Source: Muraenolepis orangiensis
Lineage: Eukaryota; Chordata; Actinopteri; Gadiformes; Muraenolepididae
Length of the DNA stretch: 64,000 nucleotides
Reading direction: 5' to 3'
Assembly (NCBI GenBank): GCA_027704905.1
Contig: JANIIK010000610.1
Coordinates: 10,001 to 74,000, forward strand
Position 1 is the first letter of the stretch. Each line of letters starts with the position of its first letter. This document shows, piece by piece, positions 1-11,996 of this stretch. A program made the position numbers and the translations under genes. The notes under the pieces are model-generated. The model had not been told where the DNA came from and did no database searches. It worked only from the letters and a program-made list of their open reading frames with translations.

Positions 1-338
1 ACCTAGGTGTGTGAGCCACTTGGGTAGTGTGTGGCAAGGTCAACTGCCACATTGTCACCCTATCCTGCGTCTAATCAGCCTGACTCGGGCCAGGTGAGGT
101 GTAATGAGTGCATTAATGTTTGTCTTGAGGCTTTGACGCTAATAGGTTGCTGATAGATCACATTCATCAACTGAGCCAGCCTCTTGAGCCCAAGCACACT
201 TGGAGAAATGACCTTCATGAGCCTTATTCACCACCATTCGCCATCTTGGTTCTAAGTACCAGCTGGGTGGTGGAACTGAATTCCCCCCACTCCAGTTCCA
301 TCACCCAGCTAGTGATAAGCAATACTGGCTGGTGTCCG

Positions 339-340
<2 letters not shown>

Positions 341-401
<61 letters not shown>
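341..401. repeat. (AC)n microsatellite
   Basis: About 30 uninterrupted AC units. Confidence 0.97.
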
Positions 402-404
<3 letters not shown>

Positions 405-584
405 CAACACGGATGTAAGCGCATGCGTGCATGGGGCCTGGACGTGACGTGACACTCACCCTCCTGGCTTTACTCTGGTATTTGACGGCTTTCTTTGTGT
501 CTGACACGGCTCTCTCCACATAGTCTACAGAGTGCTCCACGTTATATACTCTATGCGGTCTATCATTTCCCCCTGGGAGGTTGA

Positions 585-660
585 CGGTGAGGGTGGGTGG
601 GTGGGGGTGGGGTGGAGTTGGAAGGGGGGGGGGGCGAGATATAGGGGCAGGTGGGGGATT
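585..660 (+). other. G-rich tract with G-quadruplex potential
   Basis: Successive GGG or longer runs separated by single T residues (GGGTGGGTGGGTGGGGG from about 591), followed by an 11-G run near 633. This fits the G3+N1-7 quadruplex consensus on the + strand. G-richness continues to about 830. No gene start is recognised beside it, so any regulatory role is inference. Confidence 0.6.
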
Positions 661-957
661 CAAAGCAAAGGTAGGGAACAGGCGGGGGGGCCGGGGATTG
701 GGGGGAGGGGTGAAGCAGAGGTGGGGTGGGGGCGCGGGAGGGAGGCAGGTAACAGGTGGGGTAGTGTGGGCAGGCATGATTGGGCGTAGATGGAGGGTGA
801 AAAAAAAGATGGAAAGAGAGAAAGAACAGAAGAGGGTGGGTTAAGATCCGGCCAGCATCCTCTTCCTCACCCGTACGGGAGGAAGTAGAGGGGAAGAGGC
901 AAAAGTGGCTTCTCTAGATCAAGATCGCACTTGAGGTTCATTGAGAGAGAATTTGCA

Positions 958-1007
958 TGTGCATGTGTGTGTGTGTGTTTGTGTGCATGTGTGTGTGTGT
1001 TTGTGTG

Positions 1008-1046
<39 letters not shown>
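958..1046. repeat. (TG)n microsatellite with TGCA interruptions
   Basis: Two imperfect blocks of about 30 bp broken by TTTGTGTGCATG, then a pure TG run of about 34 bp. Confidence 0.95.
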
Positions 1047-1049
<3 letters not shown>

Positions 1050-1176
1050 CACGTGTGCATGTGTGTCCATGTTGTGTTTGTTTCATTGCTCACCCCCGAG
1101 GTGAAGATGGCTGGGTTGTCGCTCTCCAACATGCTCTCCAGCTCGTCATTAGTTGTGTTTCTTCCAGCTAAACACG

Positions 1177-1178
<2 letters not shown>

Positions 1179-1243
<65 letters not shown>
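1179..1243. repeat. (AC)n microsatellite
   Basis: About 32 AC units, only about 130 bp from the preceding TG array, so the two could pair as inverted complements in single-stranded DNA. Confidence 0.97.
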
Positions 1244-1247
<4 letters not shown>

Positions 1248-1359
1248 TGTACATACATGTCTTGGCGCTCATTAAGGAATGGGGAATGCTGTGGTGTCCT
1301 TTCCCTACCAAACAACCTCCCCCTAGGTAGCACAACCAAACACTCCTACCACAGTCTTT

Positions 1360-1434
1360 CATCTCTCTCTCTTTCTCTCGCTCTCCCTCTCCCTTTCTCT
1401 TTCTCCCCCCCCTCTCTGTCTCTCTGTCTCTCTG

Positions 1435-1490
<56 letters not shown>
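1360..1490. repeat. (TC)n pyrimidine tract
   Basis: Polypyrimidine tract: imperfect CTCTCT/CCCTCT/CTGTCT repeats, then about 25 pure TC units. One strand is almost entirely pyrimidine. Confidence 0.95.
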
Positions 1491-1493
<3 letters not shown>

Positions 1494-1814
1494 GTTGGAT
1501 TCTCAAAGCCCCAACAGGCACCGAGGGAGGCTCTTATTTGTTACCATGGAGACCCAAACGGTGAGAAATGGAATGTGTCTCCTCAGTCTCAGTTCACCCG
1601 CGGTGTTCACCCCGCTGCTCAATCATTTCAGGGTCAAATTGAATATGTAAAAATACATTGTTGCGACAATGTCACGATTTCTTTTAACGCTGAGATTGGG
1701 TTAATCGTGGCAGGATGACTCTCAGCCCAAAGAAAAAACTAAAACAAAACAATTTCCGCAGCCAAACCATGAAAGTCACTTTGGAGAAAAGCGTTTACCT
1801 AAATCCTAATCTGG

Positions 1815-2055
1815 AGGATTTGAATCCTCTTTATTGGTTACAAACAGTGAAATTAGTTTCTCTGCATTGAACCCATCCTAGTATTAGGAGCAGTGGGCAG
1901 CTATTTTCTATACAGGTCCCCGGTGAGCAGTGTAGGGGTCTGGTGCCTTGCTCAATGGCACCTTGGCAGTGCCCAGGTGTTTCGGGGACTTGAACCGGCG
2001 ACCTTCCGGTTCCCAAGCCAAGTCTTAACAGCCTGATCTTCTGCCGCCCCCGACT
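1815..2055 (-). mobile_element. tRNA-derived SINE (minus copy)
   Basis: On the minus strand a tRNA-like head with a B-box (GGTTCAAGTCC) precedes a body containing CACTGCCAAGGTGCC and a tail with AATAAAGAGGATTC. The same order and motifs occur at 43180 and 51590, so the three copies form one family. The A-box region (about 2015-2050) is degenerate, so this copy is probably silent. It is a retroposon relying on LINE machinery, not a functional tRNA gene. Confidence 0.8.
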
Positions 2056-3526
2056 GACAAAATATTAATCGTGGTCCTTTTGCTTTGCACACTTTGGTGT
2101 TAAGAGGCATCGTCGTTTTGTTTGGGTTTTTAGCACTAAAAACTTAGCAGCTTGAAAAAAATGGGACTAATTTGTCGATTTGTTTTTGTAAAAACACTTT
2201 TTGGATATTTGAATATAGGGACACATTGTTATGGTTTGATGACTTAACATGCTTGTGACTAATGGGGAAGCGGCTGTGCTCAGCATGTGCCATAATGAAT
2301 TCACAGCCCTGCTTGTTGAATCAAATGAAAAGCAAATGGAAAACAACGCCTTAACCAGCGCACTGCCAATCAAGCCGTGAACATTAAATCAACGCCAAGC
2401 GCTAAGGTCGACCAAATGCCACCACTCTGGGAAAACTACAAGTGGTCCAAACGTCTAAATTGTGAATGCAAATGTATTCAAACTGTGGTGCGATGCGTTG
2501 GCCCTGCCAGAGAAGGTGTTGCATTAGTTAAGCTCCATTAGGCCAATTAAAGGCCTCTGGAGAAGAAGAAGGAGAAGTAGAAGAACCAACAAGGCTTTAA
2601 ATTCCATCAGATCACTTCAGGGACGAGGCAGGGTGACTGGCTGTGGACTAGCCTGCTCTGGTTTTCACTTTGAACGACCACCAAAGGAGAAAAAACGCGA
2701 ACAACGCGGTAAAAGTGTACATTATTGGCTCGGGTGAGGATGAGCTTAGTGGTGAGATGGGAAAACAGCAATAGACCAGGGATTTAGATTCAAAGCAAAA
2801 CACAGATGGACAAGATCCTCTTCCAAATCCCTACATTGTGCGGTTTTACCAGTTGGCCAACTGTTTTGTTGTAAACATCTCAAGGCTTTCCTATTCCCTT
2901 GTGTATATGTCCATGTCCTTGTTGCTGTATATGTGGTGTGATTGTGTGCGGTCTCTGTTGTAAAATAGGTGCTCACCCTCAATGACACTTCCTGAATAAA
3001 TAAAAGTTAAAACTAGAGGGCCGGATCCGGATCTGTACCAAAATTGAATCAAGTGTTCTGCTTGGCCCATAACTAACCTACCAGGTTTTTTCCAATTCAG
3101 GGACAGGATATTTTCCCCTCATTACCCCAATACATTGGTTTGTGGTCTCCCTCATTTCATCTTTATGATAAACTCTGCGTATGTGTGCAATTATTTCCCA
3201 CAATGCACTGCTTTCTCCCAGTTCCTTACGGCAGATCAGCCAGTGTTTATACATGTGTAGTGACACACGTCACTGTGTCTAGGAAGGATGACGCTATACA
3301 CTATACACACAAGACCACGAAATTACAAACACGGCTCCATCTTCCTTGTAACTCCACCAGCACACCAAAGACTCTACCCAAGGTCGTGGAGAGTAAGCCG
3401 ACCCATCCGGTGGAGCTCTATCCAAGAGATGTGATCCCAGAGCACCACCCGGAAGGCACTCGTCCCCCTAGTATACGCAAATAAATGATGCAAATAATCA
3501 ATTATTTATTTTATTAGCTGTTCCAG

Positions 3527-4750
3527 ATGACAAAGGTCAGCCAGGCCCCAGTGGTTTACCTGGACCACAGGGTATCAAAGGCTCAGTAGGATTAAAAGGT
3601 GACAAGGGTTAATATGATATAGTAGTCCAGAAATGATACTGATATACTAATACCTCTCAGTTCAACCAATGCTTCATTTGTTGTTTCTCAGGAGATAAAG
3701 GAAATGTTGGGGTGGAAAACCTGGAGAGAAAGGTATTAATTTTGTTGGCAGTGAATCCAACACGAACGTTGCAAGACTTGCGATAACCTGACCCAGAGTC
3801 ACTTTCTCTGCAGGTGAAGGTGGTTTCAATGGCCAGAAAGGAGAAGTGGGATTGCAGGGGTTCCAGGGCGCCACTGGTGAGAAAGGGGAGTGTGGCCTCA
3901 ATGGGACTGCTGACCAGGGAGAACCAGCTGGGACCCGGGGGTCCCAGCTGGACCCCCGGGACTGGCGGGGGAGACTGGCCCCAAGGGAGACAAAGGTGAT
4001 AGGGGTGAATGTGGCACCTTTGGTGAACGAGGAAATAAAGGGGACAGAGGGGAACCCGGACATCCTGGTATCCCAGGGGCAATGGGACATCCTGGGTTGA
4101 ACGGTAAGTACGGCCCCCCAGGTCAGCCGGGCGTGCGAGGAGATCCCGGACCTCCTGGACCACACGGGGAGCCTGGGGTGAAAGGACCCCAGGGAACCCC
4201 TGGAATGAGAGGCCTTTTCGGTCCAAAGGGAGATCGTGGTTACCATGGCATGAGAGGCGAACGGGGTCACCGAGGGCCGAAAGGCGCCAAGGGAGCCGGG
4301 GTTCCCCAGAAACGCTCAGCCTTCAGCGTTGGCATCTCTCCAAGCAAATCCTTTCCTCCCTCTGGTTTCCCGATCCGGTTTGACGAGGTCTTCTACAACG
4401 AAGAAAGCCACTACAACACCACTTCCCACAGCTTCACCTGTATCCACAGTGGAGTCTATGTCTTCTCCTACCACATCACCGTGCGAAACCGGCCACTCCG
4501 CTCTGCCCTCGTGGTGAATGGCTCACGACGTTTAAGGACGCGGGACTCGCTCTATGGCCTTGATATTGACCAGGCATCAACTCTGCTACTGTTACAGCTG
4601 GTGGTGGGAGATCAGGTGTGGTTGGAAACCATGAGGGACTGGAATGGAGCGTATGCCAGCAGTGAGGACGACAGCATCTTTTTCAGACGAGGCGTGATGC
4701 TAAACAGCACACCTCCGGTTCCCCTTTTCTTCTGCACTGGCCTAACTTAG
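3527..4750 (+). pseudogene. Otolin-like collagen/C1q gene, 3' part with frame breaks
   Basis: Three exons are visible: 3527-3598 (72 nt, Gly-X-Y, phase 1 at both ends), 3692-3732 and 3814-4750. Collagen triplets run to about 4300. A C1q domain follows (about 4310-4725) with HSGVYVFSYHITVRNRP, LRTRDSLYG, DIDQAS and GDQVWLET, the pattern I associate with otolin-1, the inner-ear otolith matrix collagen that trimerises through C1q. Other C1q-collagens are possible. Three irregularities stand out. Exon 3692-3732 is 41 nt, not a multiple of 3 (45 is usual for collagen exons). The Gly register changes frame between about 3905 and 3955. After the SEDDSIF motif the expected FSGFLLY-type end is replaced, with a five-T run at the break. 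No signal peptide or N-terminal exons were found. It is either a pseudogene or a real gene with consensus errors. Confidence 0.68.
3924..3951. repeat. 12-bp inverted repeat in the collagen exon
   Basis: The arm CCAGCTGGGACC (3924-3935) is followed by a 4-nt loop and its exact reverse complement (3940-3951). It lies where the Gly-X-Y register changes frame, so hairpin-induced slippage or a sequencing artefact is plausible. Confidence 0.85.
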
Positions 4751-5785
4751 TACACGGACTGCATTTGTAAAGTGCTTTCCAAACCATCACGGCTCCTACA
4801 ATTGATGCCTTTCATTCACACATACACACATACATCAAGCATGCACACCAACATAAGCATGAGGGCGGGTGTTATGGAACGGGTTATAAGGTGCCTTTCT
4901 CAAGGAAACCTTAACACCTTTTGCCTGAAGGAGTTGAGGAATCCAACCAGCAATCAGTTGACAGACAACATGCACCTCCTGAGCTTCTGCTGCCTAATAT
5001 ATGCTAAAAAAAAGGCCCACATATGTTTTGTGGACTACCTGCAAAACTGCAGTTCCATCCACAGACAGCCAATGTTGGGTTTCAATCGTACTCAATCTTA
5101 TGGCTAACATTACCAATACTGTTTGCAACATTTAATGACCAAACATATTCAGTCTTACATTCTCTCTCTCAGCACCATGACCGCAGGACCGCATTGTAAC
5201 TCTGTGAAGTTTTCCTTTTTTTTGTTATTCTAACTTACTCTATGTATTATCTTGTATACCTTGTATTCTATATTAACATTCAATTCCTGTATATTGCATA
5301 TATATCATGCAAATGTGACAGCTTCTCACTGTACTTCTAAAACTCTTCTAAACTAAACCTGTCCCACTCTCTGTAAGCACTGAGTGGTTATTGGTTTTAT
5401 CTTGTACTTCTTACCACTAAATGACATGTAATCAGTTTTAAATATTACAGGGTTGTAAAATAGGTTTTGTATACACAGTTCATATATAAAAAAGCATAGT
5501 TCCTTTTAATACTGCATCTTTATATGTATTTCATTTAAAACACTCCAAAAAAGCCCAAAAAGAGTATTTCTTTATTTTATTTAGAAAGCACACGTTGTTT
5601 AACACGTTTATTTATTATTCAGAATTATTCAGCAATCATTTGTGATAGATACATTGGACAACAACTTGAACAAAAAAAGGTATGATTAAAGAGAGATTCA
5701 GAGTTCATGTGATTTTTTAATTCATATGATCGGTTAAATGCTTATTGCAAAAGGATATACATGTTTGAACAGAGCAGCCTCTGGT
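4751..5785. other. 3' flank of the C1q gene, AT-rich, no gene
   Basis: AT-rich sequence with scattered AATAAA-like words and a weak CACACATACA stretch near 4818. It is probably 3' UTR followed by intergenic DNA. No coding sequence is supported. Confidence 0.5.
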
Positions 5786-5985
5786 GGAGAGGGGCAGTAA
5801 GGGGGTCTTCTGCACCTCCGCCAGGAGAAGGGGATCTGGGCTACAGCGCTACCGAGGCCTGCTCACGCTGACTCTCTACACAGACAACAGAGACATGCAT
5901 GGTCACCTCGGGAGAAAAGTCCCCCTTGGTGTAATAATAATAATTATAATGAATGAAAATTCATCCTATTTGTAAATATATTCAC

Positions 5986-7051
5986 CTGTAGGATTTCCAT
6001 GTTGAGTAAGCTGGCTCGGCCTGACGATGTTCAGCTCAGGCACCCTGACCTTGCATCGGTACCAACCAGGCTTGTTCAGGACGATTACATTTGGATTGTT
6101 CTTAGACCTTGCTATTCCTACCAGTTTCTTGCCATCTCTATAGAAGTAGACGTGTATTTGAGTTGCTGGATTATGTGCGTTTGACTTAAAACTGCAGCTG
6201 AGCTTTATTTTTTTATCTTTTGTATTGTCCACTGTCAAAATGGGCTCTGTCACAACATCTGGGAAAGTATCAGAAAAAGAGTGAAGAAAGATGAGAGCAA
6301 ATGTTCATAGTTCCAAATTAATACAATGTATCATCAGCATGGTCACAGTACAAACGTCAGTAACCATATTTAGATTGGTTTACTTTACAATGACAATCGT
6401 CTAAGCTCACCTTTGACAGTTACAGGAATGGCTACAGAAGGTGAAGTGATGAGATGTCCGTTCTCAATCCAGCTAGCTTTACAAGTGTATGATCCTTGAT
6501 GCGTGGCGATGACGTTAGGAATGTGGAAATTCGGGTTTCTCTGGTTTGTCAAAACGATGTCACCGTCTTTGTACAAAAACACCTTGTTTAGCCTGGGGTT
6601 GTCACGGACCACACAACTGGCACTTAAGGTGTCCCCAACCACGAGAGACATTTCGGCACGCAGCATAACAAACCCACCTAAAGGAAGAAAGAAAGAAAAA
6701 TACCAACATTAACCAATTATTCAACCATCATATATGTCTGAGGTGATGCAGCTCAGACATCAACACTCACTGATCAATTATTAAACAATTCCACTAATCA
6801 ACCTTGTTGAAAGTTGAAAGAAAAATATGTTAATTTGTGTCAAAATGGCATTGGGATATTTTAAAATTATCGAATACATACCATCTCAAGTTATTTTGAG
6901 TGAAGTAGTGGCAGTAGCGTTGAAATAACTAAAACAGACCAACATGTCCAAGAATAGGAGACATATAGTTGTATGCAGTGTAAAGACTTTTTTTTACATT
7001 TTATAATAATGCACTGAAAAACGTACCGAGAAGGGACAGGAGCATGGCCAT
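5986..7051 (-). CDS. Immunoglobulin-superfamily, Fc-receptor-like protein (partial model)
   Basis: Three exons are in consistent phase 1: a signal exon 7027-7051 (MAMLLSLLG, donor GTACG), Ig exon 6411-6677 (267 nt) and Ig exon 5986-6258 (273 nt). The first domain has Cys in TLSASC and in GSYTCKAS. The second has Cys in IKLSC and GWYRCKV. One Ig domain per phase 1-1 exon and the short hydrophobic leader fit teleost Fc receptor-like/FCRL surface or secreted proteins, which bind immunoglobulin or related ligands. No transmembrane exon was identified. An open minus-strand stretch at about 5820-5935 (GDFSPEVTMHVS, then a stop) might be a terminal exon, but its splicing phase is unproven. The exact family member cannot be named. 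Confidence 0.7.
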
Positions 7052-7103
7052 CTTGTACACACTTTCCAAATGCCCTTGACTAAAACTTCTCTGTTCTTAA
7101 ATG

Positions 7104-7110
7104 TTTTATA
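7104..7110 (-). promoter_or_regulatory. Possible TATA box of the Ig gene
   Basis: TATAAAA on the minus strand lies about 55 nt upstream of the ATG at 7051. Position and sequence fit a core promoter, but the transcription start is unknown. Confidence 0.35.
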
Positions 7111-8110
7111 CAGGAACTGAAAGTGTTTTTTTCTTTTCACAAATCCCCCAGGACCTCTTCCTACAAATCAAGTTATTCGTAGCTGGAAGTGAAATTAAGT
7201 CATTGATAATGTACACTTTAGATATCCAATTACCGGTAATAAATGGAGAGCTTCTGACAGGAAGAGTTATAAACTGTTAAACAGAACAATTGTTATATTT
7301 TGACTTTTTATTAATATTAATATATCTCATTGACACAAGCCTATGAATGTAATAAAACACCATATATTTAATAACTTATATTTAAATAAAATACAGTTGG
7401 TAATACATAGATCCTTGTGATATAATACAAAAACAACATGGTTTAGATTTTTTTAACTTCCCAATACCTGATCAATGTTAGTGCATACAATTCAATTGTT
7501 CAAGCTATCATTTAAAGTTGCACAGAGCACAAAATTGACCTTTAAAAGCAACTGCAAAGTTAATTTACACATGAACAATATGGTTTGAGGACTTTAAAAA
7601 AATAAAAATAAAAGATTTAAAAGAAAACTCCTAAAACAAATGATCAAATCCCCATGCATCATCATCTTCCAAAACACATTTGGAAACACACTTTGACCAA
7701 GACGGCTGCTAAACTGGTAGACTTTACCTTAATGAAAGTGCTGTTGTGAACAAAACTTGAATATGCATTGGTGGTTGTCACTTTGTTTGTGTGTCATGTG
7801 TGTATAATATAAATATATATGACAGAGGGGAAAAGTCTAATAGAAATAAAAACATATCTCCAATCAAGGCATGTCAGTTCTATTATTGCACCCAGGACAT
7901 TTAACAACCACCGTTCCATACAAAAATATCATCGCATCATCATCGCATATTATCATAAAATCAGCTTATTAAAGCGGTAGTGTAGCTTAAAAACAAGACC
8001 CAGATATCTACAGGCTGCTTGAGGATGTTCTGGTGTAAGATTAACAATGCAACATGACCATGCAAAAAGCCCTAAATCTACACTCGGAACGCAAAATGAT
8101 TTGCCTCCCT
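7111..8110. other. AT-rich intergenic sequence
   Basis: No exon, RNA gene or recognisable mobile element was found. It contains AT-rich runs (for example ATATTTAATAACTTATATTTAAATAAAATA-like sequence near 7365-7395) and leads into a long CA array. Confidence 0.5.
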
Positions 8111-8122
8111 CTTCTTACCTCC

Positions 8123-8300
<178 letters not shown>

Positions 8301-8605
8301 CATATTCACTGGTGGAGTCTGACTGTGAAAAACAACACATTTACTGAAGGAAATCTTAATGACATATTTAGTCGAACGATGCACACCACACACACGTCAA
8401 TTCATAGAAACTAGTATGGTACCACGTAAGGATTATACTTATATCAATCTTATCTCAAAATGAAACTAAACGTGCAAGGGGAAGGCCTCATAGCAGGCCT
8501 CCACAACGTCTTGTTGGAGTGATGGGCTGGGAGCCACGGACACCACCCAGGGAGGGCTAGGAGTGATACTTTCCATCTGTTTCCACACTGAAGTGTGACA
8601 AACGG

Positions 8606-8634
8606 AGACTTGTGTGTGTGTGTGTGTGTGTGTG
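8606..8634. repeat. Short (TG)n run
   Basis: About 13 TG units, downstream of the rabgef1 stop in its probable 3' UTR. Confidence 0.9.
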
Positions 8635-8748
8635 TCCGGGATGCTCTGACACACCGTTTGGAGTGGGAAGGCGGAGGTGGGTTGAAAGGTGAAGAGGCGA
8701 AGAGGCACGCCCCCACCCAGAAGCATGGAGGCCCGAGTGGACTCCCGG

Positions 8749-10702
8749 TCACCCAGCGAACAGCTGTGGCTGAAGCGGCGGGGGCAGGAGGTCGTTCTCT
8801 ACGTTGTCGGCGTCGATGGCTGACGGCGCGGCGGACACTGCCGCCGCCGGGCCTCGGGTCTCCGGGGGGGAACATCTCCAGGGCGTCTTGCACCTTATGC
8901 TCCACCCCCTCGCTCCAGTCGATGAGGTCGCTCTCCAGCCGGCGAGACTCCTTCATGACCTGCTCCTGTCGGACGCCCAGTCCCGTCAGCAGGTCCAGGC
9001 CGCTCTGCACCTGCTGCAAGGTCGCCGCCGAGGCTCCCCCAGAGGCCAGCGGCCGCACAGGGGATGAGGCCTGGCCGGACATGTGGAGCTCAAAGTCCTC
9101 TGAGCTCATGTTCAGAGACTGGCCGTCCAGCTTCTCTATGACCATCCAGCTTCGATAGGATATAGTACATTTGACATTATAGTACACAGATGAGGCAATA
9201 TACTAGAGGGGTTAGAGGGGGTTATATTTTTGGGGTGGCCATCTGCCACCTAAATATATAACTAACATATATTTGCTGAATAAATCTAAAAAGGTACCTT
9301 TGAACTGAGTGTGCAGGTATTCTGAACATTTCTGGTAGAAGTCCTGGACACATTCAGAGAGTTCTTTGAGTTCCTTGAAACATGAATTAGAGTAATCTTG
9401 AATTCACTAACAATGGATAAGACATCAAATACAAAATGACGATATTTGTTTTCAAGCAGTAAGATCCTCACATATGTTAAATACAAAGGACCATGCTCAA
9501 CGATAAGGTTTTGATTAACCTGCCAGATCGGGCAAGTGGGTCACACATTTACTTGCCCGAATACAAATTGTTTTATTTATGTGTAGTTATTAAATAACAT
9601 CAAAGGCTTAAATCTTATGTCATGTTTCATCTTTATTTAAGTAAATAGTCTTGCATTTTTTTTTGTCAGGCAAGTGCGTTGTTAGGTTTCCTTGCCCGAC
9701 ATGGCATTTTAATTGCCCTGGGCAATTTTTCAGGTTTCAGGTTTTGTGATGCCCGCAAGAAAAAGAGTCCCAACCAAAAGGTACTGGGTTCGATCCCTAA
9801 TGTCTGCAGTGTACACCTTGCTATCAAGTTGCTTTGTTTGGATAATAGCACCCACTAAATACTATACAGCCAATACCAATAGCGGTGAATATATACACAT
9901 GCAGACATGCCAGCCAATGTCTGCATTCGTGTCATCTCACCCTCTTGTAGACCATGCTCTCTGTGAACGCTCGACACTGTTTGAAGATCTCCCGGCCAGG
10001 CAACATGGTGACTCCTTGAGGAACTTGGACTGGACTCCACTGAAATGTGACCTAAATCCATGAAACCCCGGAATGATGAGCAGTTGACTTGTTTATTTTT
10101 TGCGTCATCATCATCATCATCATCGTCATCATCCCCAATACTTTGGCCTTTGTGATGTGACGATCACTTGACTGCATTGATTACATGAACAAGAACCAAC
10201 ATTAAAAAGAAGAAAATAATTTTCATTATGAGAGTAAAGAAAGAATCAATAGTGTGCATTGTTAAAATTTATCTCAGATATTACTGTCCCACATTATGCT
10301 TTACCCAAACAAATTAAAAACGTTTTTAAAAAAAGTAACAATGACTTACCTTTTTTGGGTGGTGTTTTTGTGGAGGTGCTGAAAAGCTTTGTAATGACTG
10401 AATTAACTTTAGTGGACTTTTCCTTGGTTTTTCTTTCCTCAAGCTTGCCAACTGGCATAGGCTTGCGTATGCCGCCTCCTCCTCTTTTTGTAACCTGGGC
10501 ATGAGTCACAACCAACATCAGGTCAGGTTATTAAGCACTGAGTGTGATATGAAGTATAAAATGATATCAGTAGTTACATGTGCCAGCATTTTGAACACAG
10601 ACCTCTCCAAGCTCCGTTGCCATAAAATCCACATCTCTTTGGGCACAGCAGTTCCGATTGGTCCAGGTGGATACCACTGCGTTCAAACCTCTGGCTCGTC
10701 AT
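8749..10702 (-). pseudogene. rabgef1 (Rabex-5) gene lacking the VPS9 core
   Basis: Exons from 5' to 3': 10578-10702 starts at ATG and encodes an A20-type zinc finger (CGFYGNGAWRGLCSKCW). 10350-10494 carries KLEERKTKEKSTKV. 9941-10039 carries REIFKQCRAFTESMVYKR. 9298-9373 carries LSECVQDFYQKC. 8749-9149 carries VIEKLDGQSLNMS and ESRRLESDLIDWSEGV. These match, in order, the ends and helical bundle of RABGEF1, the Rab5 exchange factor of early endosomes that also binds ubiquitin. Two conserved parts are absent: the MIU/coiled coil after the zinc finger, and the whole VPS9 catalytic domain expected between 9298 and 9149, where only 148 bp exist. In the last exon a seven-C run (minus strand) near 8863-8869 shifts the frame, yet the next frame holds the conserved tail (IDADNVENDLLPPPLQPQ) and a stop at 8749. 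The start of exon 9941-10039 may also be out of frame. It is either a partial duplicate or an assembly collapse. Confidence 0.82.
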
Positions 10703-11939
10703 GCCTCTGTATTGCTATGAATACTGACAGGAGTAGGACAAATAAGATCATTCATTGACGCCCTGTGCCGAAATCCATGAGCTGAAATCTGGTTAAATCT
10801 GATGTATTCAAAGTGGAGTGCATCCAGTAACAAGTGACAGTAATCTCGACATTGAACCCATGGACCTAAGATATTACCTAAGACACAACATAGATACTTT
10901 AAGCCGCCAAACAAGTTAACACAGGAGCTTCGACTATGTGTCCTGACTAGTCGGATTTGGCCAACTAACTATAAGCTAACGGAACATTATAACATTATAC
11001 GGTTGGGTCTAGTCTTGTATTTGTTACGCAGAGCCAGTCGGCTATGGAGGGTGACGTCCCTAGCTTACAGTCAACCAGCAACGTGGACGAAAATTGTCTT
11101 TAAGAGCGTTAAACATATTGTTGTATATCGTATCGTTTGACAATATAGTATCGCATACGTAGCCATTAGCTATTGCATACGTCTTGCTCACAATCGGAAC
11201 CACTGAGAAAGTCAAAATGGTCTATTGTTTTGGTCACTAGCTACGCTATGTTGACATTAGCGAAGTGCTACCCACCAGCTAATCAAAGGTGAGGGCCTAT
11301 AGGGTTAATAATAACGTGTGGTTTGAACGTGTGTCCTTACTGTACACGTACGATATCATTCGCAGTGTCAACAGGCCACCAGAGAAAAGGTGTCTTCCCC
11401 TGGAGCTGCTGGGGTCTACTGCTTCACCTGGACTACTAGAAGCTATCTCCGCTCCCCAGCCAGTTTGTGTTTACTTTATTTTATGTGCGGTGGTGGGGTT
11501 TCTTCCTTAATGGGTGGTATAGTGTATGTACCGCCATCTACAGGATGGGAGGCAAGGCATGTTGCCTTACTGCAGTGGTTTCCTAACCTTTTATATCTAT
11601 TTATAAATGTAAACATTTATACAATTCAAAATATATGCAACTTTTTGTAACTTTGCGAGTTGTCATGACAACTTGCAAACAAGCAAACAAATGCTCATCA
11701 CCTGGGCCATCTGTACAGTTCATTGCACTTCTTTGTCCTGCCTTCCCCAGGTCCTAGAGACATCTAGTTACATAGGTATTAGATTCGATTCAAATGTATT
11801 GTCATTGCACAGCACAAGTACAGTACAGCGAAAATTATTTAGCATCTAACCAGAGTGCAAATGTTAATTAATTTATAATTTACAGTTTAAATGTACAGGT
11901 TAAAAGACACTGGGTATTAAATTGGATATGAGCATACTA

Positions 11940-11996
<57 letters not shown>

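Larger units (their letters stand above)
1..3500. other. Repeat-rich intergenic region, no gene recognised
   Basis: Apart from the simple repeats, G-rich block and SINE listed separately, I see no supported exon here. The long open frames in this stretch encode only Thr/His, Cys/Val or Arg/Glu dipeptide runs produced by microsatellites. The missing 5' exons of the collagen/C1q gene at 3.5 kb would be expected here or further upstream, but no Gly-X-Y coding was seen before 3527. Confidence 0.6.

Noticed and set aside
147..1720. Open frames rich in Thr-His, Cys-Val, Ser-Leu or Arg-Glu
   Set aside because: They are translations of AC, TG, TC and GA microsatellites with no domain, conserved flank or splice support.
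5784..5975. Plus-strand 63-residue frame
   Set aside because: It ends in an Ile run from an ATA/ATT repeat and has no similarity I recognise; the minus strand is more likely the Ig gene's 3' region.
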